Assembly (NCBI GenBank): GCA_021234155.1
Contig: JAJEKV010000025.1
Span: 15,062,390 to 15,126,389, forward strand
DNA: 64,000 bases
Direction: 5' to 3'
Source: Isoetes taiwanensis
Lineage: Eukaryota; Streptophyta; Lycopodiopsida; Isoetales; Isoetaceae
The notes beneath the pieces were generated by a model. It did no database searches. It saw only the letters and a program-made list of their open reading frames with translations, and had not been told where the DNA came from. The position numbers were made by a program, and so were the translations under genes. Position 1 is the first letter of the stretch. Each line of letters begins with the position of its first letter. Below, in pieces: positions 58,313 to 64,000 of the stretch.

Positions 58313-60362
58313 TCATCTACCCAAGGACTGCTGGCTGATACGTTCTCTCGGATTGGCATCACAATGCGTGACCAAAGCATTTATTAGAAATTGTCGCCGT
58401 GACAGGGCGTATTCATGAGAGAACCATTTAGATGTAATCTGTGACATCAATAAATAAGGTTAGAAATATTTAAAGGAACATGAGATGCAATACATACAAG
58501 GGAAGGCATACAACTTACTTCCATATCTGTACCAGAGACAAGAGCTTCAACATATTTGTGCATAAATCCCATCACATACAACCCACATGATGTTAAATCA
58601 GGCTGCCGTGGCACCTATACTTGCTGAATCCGATTAACGTTATTTCTCTTCATGAAATCGATGCCTCTAGATACTTGACTGATCGATAGGGTTAACATTT
58701 GTGTGTGCAGCCTACATAGCACAAAATTTAGCAGAATGAAATAGCGAAGAAAAGCAAAGTAACAACTTAAAGTATTACATACCCTTTGATTGCTTTCTCG
58801 TTCGTCGCATAACCTGTAAGAGGATTCAAAGTATGAATTGCTGGTGCAGGTAGGATCTTGGAATCAGATGGTGCGAGCGTAAAAACAGCCAGTACAAAAT
58901 GGTCATTCTCAAGGATAGGTACAAGGATATGATGTCCACAATCCCTTTCATCCCTGATTTAACTATTTCAATGACATTAAGTGATCCTTCAGCTGATTCA
59001 CTCTTTCTTTTGCTGCTGGTAGCTTCTCTAAACCTTATATAGTTATAAGCAGGATAAAAAAAGATTTTGCTCTTCCACTCGGAAGGCAATGTCTCATACA
59101 AGCACCTGGATTAGATTAAGGTTAACATTAGAGACAAGAAATTGCAACAAATACAACTCTAATACAACCAGGTTATTACCTGCCATAAAGATCCACTAAG
59201 CAGCTACTCAATTTAGAGTTAGTTGCACATAAAACTGCTATGTCAAATGCAACCACTTTCTCAGCCTACGGGGACAGTTCTTGAATGGCGTGGAATGGCG
59301 GAATTCCATAAGTTTATCCCCTGTCATCATTTCAGTTATCAGATCCAAGATGTTAGTGTCATATTAACAATTGATCTATGACAATAAAGCATAAATTGAT
59401 ACCTTCCAATCTCTGTAACCAGTGGTTTAGTCCTGCAAAACAAGTAAAATCTAATAAGCTACTGAAGTATAACTAAGTGAATGTAAGCTAGAAATTAACG
59501 CTTTGGTGGCCGGATGTCCCCGCCCAAGGTTTGCACTCTCTTTTTCCAGCTATTTTGGCATCGGCTTTGACCATAATTTTTTGTTGCCTTGGCTGCAATC
59601 TCCAAGGCTTCTTCAACGTCATCCGGCTCCATTGAATCGCCGCGAAATCTCTAAAGTAAAGAAAGTGCTTCATTCTAATGTTTTGAAAGCAAGACAAAAA
59701 AGAAACACTGCACGCCAAAGAACAAGACTTTTCCTCAACTTGAACTTCAACAAAGAGCTTCGTGGATCTGCATTTTCAATGTCGCCACCAACACCTTCAA
59801 TAATTTTATCTATAAACACGTCAACGTAAGTTTCAAAATACAAAAAAAAAAGGAAACCCTGAAAAGGAGAAAGAATTACTTTTACGGGTTTCAGACTTTG
59901 TTGCTGCAATAGTAGCGGCTTCGGCTTCAAATTTGGGATCTCTTTTTTTGGAAAACAACCTCTTGTTGCAAAATATTGAACATTAGTGCACTCTAACTAC
60001 AAACGGATGCAATCTTAATGTAATCGACCGTAATCACCCTACCTTCCACAATTTCTGAAGTTTTCTCCATGTACCCCCTCGGTCTCCAAATCCTGACCGA
60101 TTGCTTATGAGTTATTGCAATTCTCAAAGGTGATGTAGATGTGGATGGACTTCCGACTTCGATATAGCAGCAAGATTTTTGTGCCGGGTTCAAAGAACGG
60201 GATGTCTGAGAATGGTAAATGCAACCCCTTCCCAACAACATCCTTATTTTCACCTACAACATAAGATTTTGCTATATTCAGAACTTAAGCATAGTGCAAG
60301 AAACATGAATTATTTAGTTTACCTGCAGTTTTAGTTCTTGCTTTCTTGATACTACCCATATC
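58313..60362 (-). pseudogene. Ulp1-type cysteine protease (C48-like), C-terminal half of a multi-exon gene
   Basis: Ulp1/SENP proteases remove SUMO-like modifiers; related domains are also carried by plant transposons. Minus-strand exons run from MGSIKKARTKTA (60362-60323, good AG/GT borders) through KRDPKFEAEAATIAATKSE (59955-59885), VDVFIDKIIEGVGGDIENAD (59825-59770) and MEPDDVEEALEIAAKATKNY (59630-59570). They continue to AEKVVAFDIAVLCATNSKLS (59265-59205), YETLPSEWKSKIFFYPAYNY (59098-59040), HHILVPILENDHFVLAVF (58938-58885, catalytic His in NDHF) and VPRQPDLTSCGLYVMGF (58607-58560, catalytic Gln and Cys in RQP..TSCG). The last exon ends QQSLGR at 58313. Breaks are a one-base shift in an A-run before CGHHI and a TAG just before VPRQPD; both could be consensus error or a CAG-to-TAG change. 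The His, Gln and Cys of the active site are all present. Confidence 0.65.
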
Positions 60363-60969
60363 TGCATTGACACAATTGGAATCATAAGCAAATAAGAAAT
60401 GTAAACACTTGATTCAGAATCAAGGGGAGATGTAGAGTAGATAGAAGCAAAATCTGCAGAAAACACAAGCAGATGCAAATCAAAACAGAACAAATGTTAA
60501 ATAGATGCAAGTAGGTTTTTACTACAGGCAAACTTTCTGCTGATAATGTAACGACAAAATAGAAGTACATTAGTGTGCATAGCTATCAGAATGTAAAGGA
60601 AAACCAAATACTAAATTCAAATGCATTTCAGAACATATGCAAAATGTAAAGAACAAAATATTTTATCAATACACCCTATCAAATACATCATTCAACATTA
60701 CATGTAAAGGAAAATCAAATACTAAATTCATATGCATTTCAGATCACATGTAAATGTAAAGTACAGTCATATGCAATACACCCTATCAATACACCCTGTA
60801 AAGGAATTCTAGAAAAGCACTTCATGGCATATGTAAATGTAAAGAACAGAAGCAAATACATATCCTCTTTACAGTAAAGACAAAACCACGCCAAATCAAA
60901 TGCTAATACAGTTATGTACATGATGGAAACTAACTACATCTAAGTACACTCAAACTAATTATGTAATGA

Positions 60970-62145
60970 AAATAGAAATAGATGTACCTAGAGAAGGGAT
61001 TCCTTAGCAGTGCCACAGGTCCTCGGACCATGAACAATCATGTACACATGTATTCGTCGTTGAAACCCTGAATACAAGACAAAATAGACAATATGTATGA
61101 CCACAAAGTGGAGATATTACCATGGTCGAGTCAAGGCAATTGTTGCAGCTGCTGCAAGTATTGGTAATATGTGAGGATGAAGCGCTCCGTCTTGCTGCGA
61201 GTATGGGAGCGGGCTGCAAGCCTATCGGGTCTGATCTTTCCAAATGCTTAGTCATCTCCTTTATTCTATTCTCACAGTTGGAATTAACTTCCAAATCCTT
61301 GCTGATTTTTTCAATGGCAGCTTCTAATTCTTGCAATCAGCCTTTAAACAATCAATGGGAATCATTAGAGCATCTAAGTCAGCAATATAACTTGACCCCT
61401 CTAAGTGGGATGCCAAAGCCATTTGCACATCAGTTGGCTTCTCGCTTGCTTTTAAACCTGCCATAATACTGAACTGCTCATATATTTGTGCATCTTTATT
61501 CTGCACAAGTCTTGTCAAGAAGTCCTTATCACTCTCATGCTTCAACAGTTCAATTTTCATTGCTTTCCTTTTCTCTTTTAAAGTCTGTATTTCATCAAGC
61601 ATGGAGGCAGAGTCTAATGCTCTTCTTTTCCTCCACCTTTTCATCATTTCCAACTGCTGCCCCAATTCTACCTGAGGCATACATTTAGTAGCTTTAACAT
61701 TGGAAGATTTTACTGTAGCTAATTCTGTCAGGTCAGATTCTTTTTGAGGGCCTTTTGAATGAAAACTTGCGCTTGCTTTCACCTCATCCCAATCAATGCT
61801 TACTCCTTTGTAATGAAGTGCATATGCTCGGGCAAAATACAGTGGAATGTGATGATTTGCAATGTCCTTCCTACAAAAAACGTGCTCATACACAGAAAAA
61901 AAAATGCCATCCAAATAGGCTTAATCCTGCACTCTTGATAACCCCTAACAGCAGTCAAAATTGTTGCTCCTAAGTTGTCTGATGCTTAACTTGTCAAACT
62001 CGGACGGCAAGACCTCCCGATCTGAAGAAGACCCACTCTTGAGTTTTCGGGCGGCAGTTCTAGTGGGAGACCTTGGCATGGGCTTTATAGGTTTGTTGCG
62101 GGGAGATTTCCTTGGAGATGTCTTTGTTCCAAGCTGCTTTGTCAT
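60970..62145 (-). pseudogene. Basic N-terminus, coiled coil and RING-like zinc site; possibly the 5' half of the protease gene
   Basis: Minus-strand pieces read in order: a basic, Ser/Pro-rich N-terminus from ATG 62145 (TSPRKSPRNKPIKPMPRSPT); after a shift around a T9 run, YEHVFCRKDIANHHIPLYFA (61885-61830); a long helical, probably coiled-coil stretch (61680-61520, MMKRWRKRRALDSASMLDEI and LKEKRKAMKIELLKHESDKD); after another shift, LQELEAAIEKISKDLE (61340-61290); and then CNNC, about 10 residues, CGHTYCLFC (61205-61145). The CxxC...CxHxxCxxC spacing supplies six of the eight zinc ligands of a C3HC4 RING; the last pair is not found in frame. Spacing and strand allow splicing to the protease exons from 60362, but I cannot prove one gene. 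Confidence 0.5.
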
Positions 62146-62689
62146 GATCTCTTCCCTGGTGCTTCAGCTCTCCTGATCTTGGCTATGGAGGTTCGATTAT
62201 GGATGTCAAGCTTTCGGCTATGGAGGTTCGAGCGGGAGGGAGGTTGAACAAAGAGCGGGAGGAGAGTTTAAAATTATTTTCCCTATTAATGATTCATTCC
62301 AAGAATAATAATTTCTGGGGGAAAGGGATTTCCTTACATTTTGAATTTGTAAATGTAAAATACTGGCACTTTTTTTGCCCACCCTTTCATGCTTCTACCC
62401 TTCTTTAGATTTTATACTATTAGCTCTAATTCATCATTCTTGCAGAAAGAACGAAGATCGCATTAAACAGCTGGACATTCCAACCTCTGGTTCAAAGGAT
62501 ATTAGTTTCCCAACAATATATGCTTAGCCTTTCATGGTTCAATGCACCATAATTTGGGGGTTGCATGTATGCTGCTACATGCTTCATAGGCATCTAAAAT
62601 AATGAATAAGGTGCCCAACCTGTGATGGGCGTAGTAGAGCAGACTGTATCCTATTGTGATAGAGCTGTATAACTCTACTCTGTACTGCC
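62146..62689. other. No gene seen; likely upstream region of the minus-strand gene
   Basis: CTATGGAGGTTCGA occurs twice (about 62182 and 62217). No further coding signal. Confidence 0.3.
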
Positions 62690-62953
62690 CTATGGTAGCA
62701 CGATGTCTGCTTCAAGGCCAACCGAAATAAGCTCAGCATGGATCATTTTACCATCTATCATTTCTATACAAGCAGATGCTGATATAAAGGTTAGTTCATT
62801 TAGTTGAGTATTAAATTGCTTCATGGTTATTGGGCCTATCTTGCTTTTAGAAGTTATTGGAAGCATCTTTTTGAATGGGTTTGCTTTGCAAATTTCATGG
62901 AATCTATTTCCTGACCTATATATGGAATTTACTGCTTCTGCATGCACGTACAT
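62690..62953 (-). pseudogene. PPR-protein fragment
   Basis: Within an 87-codon minus-strand frame the middle and end read NELTFISASACIEMIDGKMI then HAELISVGLEADIV, the characteristic PPR run of a P-N-E-V-T-F type start, a small-residue helix, an IH turn and a G-x-x-x-D-I-V end. The frame stops where the next repeat would begin, and upstream residues no longer fit the pattern. It is an isolated fragment, the third PPR relic in the window. Confidence 0.5.
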
Positions 62954-63331
62954 TTAAAGGACTGATTGCTGATCTAAGACTGCCACATTTCCAAACTAAT
63001 TCTTCTTAATTCTAGTAAGCAAATGTTGCCCAAGCCAATACTTGACCTTCCCTTGGCCAAAAACGACTTCATGTTGAATGCATTTCTGAATAGCAAAATT
63101 CTTTTATAGTCTTTTACACCATTTTTGGTAACCATTTCACTGAAATTAGATCATACTTTGAAAATGGACCATACTTGTCGACCATGTTGGAGCAACAAAA
63201 GATGGATATGAGCCATGTATCATGTCTGGTGCATTATCTTACCCCTTTTAGCAAGCTTATGCATTTAGTACTGGCTCCATGTACTTAATATGAACAGCAG
63301 GAACTCAAAATATACAGGCCTATTATTTCAG

Positions 63332-63543
63332 ATCATGCAAGAAATGAATGTGAGCATTGTTGTAGCACATTCCATAACTGGGTACTGGAAGACGCATTAT
63401 CAGTTTATTTGGAAAATCTTGCAACTACTTTGGGGCCTACAGAACAGCTTGTGACTATTGAATTCGCAGAGCCTATGCTCGTGATACCAAAGGCAAGCAA
63501 CATATTGAAGCGGACGATGCCTTTTGGACTTGTATATGTGTAA
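63332..63543 (+). CDS. Possible terminal exon, unrecognised
   Basis: After a pyrimidine-rich AG (tatttcag, 63331) the plus strand is open for 70 codons to TAA at 63541. It reads NWVLEDALSVYLENLATTLG and QLVTIEFAEPMLVIPKAS with ordinary protein-like composition and no ATG at its start, so it would be a last exon. I recognise no family. Nothing upstream in the window is obviously joined to it. Confidence 0.25.
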
Positions 63544-64000
63544 AGTTTGCTGATGTACATAGGAAGTTTACCAACATCTTTTATAGTTAGATTTCATTCA
63601 GAATCTGCATCTTTAAGATTCTCATTGTTATTGGCATGTAACTGCAGATTGCCACCTCCTATTTCATAAACTGTCATTTCCCATTTTATACACCTGAAAT
63701 AAATTTGCATCTCTACTTGAATGTTTAAGTGAATATTGACATGGATGTTAAACAGTTGTTAATAGTTGGAGTAGAAAATGTTAGTTGTCCACATTTTGGG
63801 CAGTTGTGAAAAATATTTGAGACGTGAGAGATACTGGCAACATGATAACATTAGTAATTCGAAACTCAAGATGGACATTTGCATATTCCAATTAGGACAA
63901 TGAAATTATTTCCATGAACATATTCACGCACTACACTAATGATATGCATAACGGACACTTTACCATAGTGCATATTGCTATAACTAATATATACGAACAA
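63544..64000. other. No gene seen
   Basis: AT-rich DNA to the end of the window, without ORFs or repeats worth naming. Confidence 0.3.

Noticed and set aside
1-64000. CRISPR arrays, bacterial operons, rRNA genes
   Set aside because: None seen. Repeats with spacers in the window (31578-32657) are transposon-internal hairpins with irregular spacing, in clearly eukaryotic DNA.

Overview
The window looks like nuclear DNA of a land plant with a large, transposon-filled genome. The basis is a carotenoid cleavage dioxygenase of plant type, several PPR-protein fragments, plant-type CACTA, Helitron and LTR elements, and GT-AG split coding pieces in AT-rich DNA. The PPR wording reminds me of ferns and lycophytes, but that is recall, not proof. 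Almost every gene here is a transposon gene, a relic, or interrupted by small frameshifts.

Layout. Positions 220-14382 hold a tandem retroelement array, read on the minus strand as R-I-R-I-R. R is a repeat of about 2 kb carrying a short basic ORF. I is a segment of about 4.1 kb carrying an unrecognised protein of about 500 residues followed by a reverse transcriptase (motif A Asp, GIPMG, YIDD). A copy reduced to R followed by two full head-to-tail units is the layout known for Penelope-like elements. Positions 14.4-23 kb are mostly empty, with a relic of an NCL-like Na+/Ca2+ exchanger, short tandem duplications and several fold-back sequences. Positions 23.4-27.5 kb hold a degenerate CCD1-like gene, and 28.9-29.6 kb an unrecognised coding fragment.

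Positions 29695-55024 form a nested set of transposons. A CACTA element (TIR CACTACAAGAG, 3-bp target duplication AAA, about 8.6 kb net) was entered near its left end by an LTR retrotransposon (29754-46524, target duplication CAAAT, LTRs about 1.56 kb). The right LTR of that element was then entered by a Helitron (40264-45685), which carries a PPR fragment. The CACTA still shows a TNP2-like transposase gene (plus strand) and a second gene (minus strand) facing away from it. A PPR relic lies just outside its right end.

Positions 55.9-57.7 kb contain a triple repeat and a striking 24-bp minisatellite built on the palindrome GGAATATTCC. Positions 58.3-62.1 kb (minus strand) contain a multi-exon gene or gene pair with a coiled coil, a RING-like zinc site and a Ulp1-type cysteine protease domain. 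A further PPR fragment and one small plus-strand exon-like ORF close the window.

A caution for all reading frames: where repeats can be compared, copies differ mostly at CTG/CAG trinucleotides (CTG read as TCG or CG, CAG as CGA or CG) and at homopolymers. I infer consensus errors at methylated CHG sites in a long-read assembly, so many apparent frameshifts may not be real mutations.
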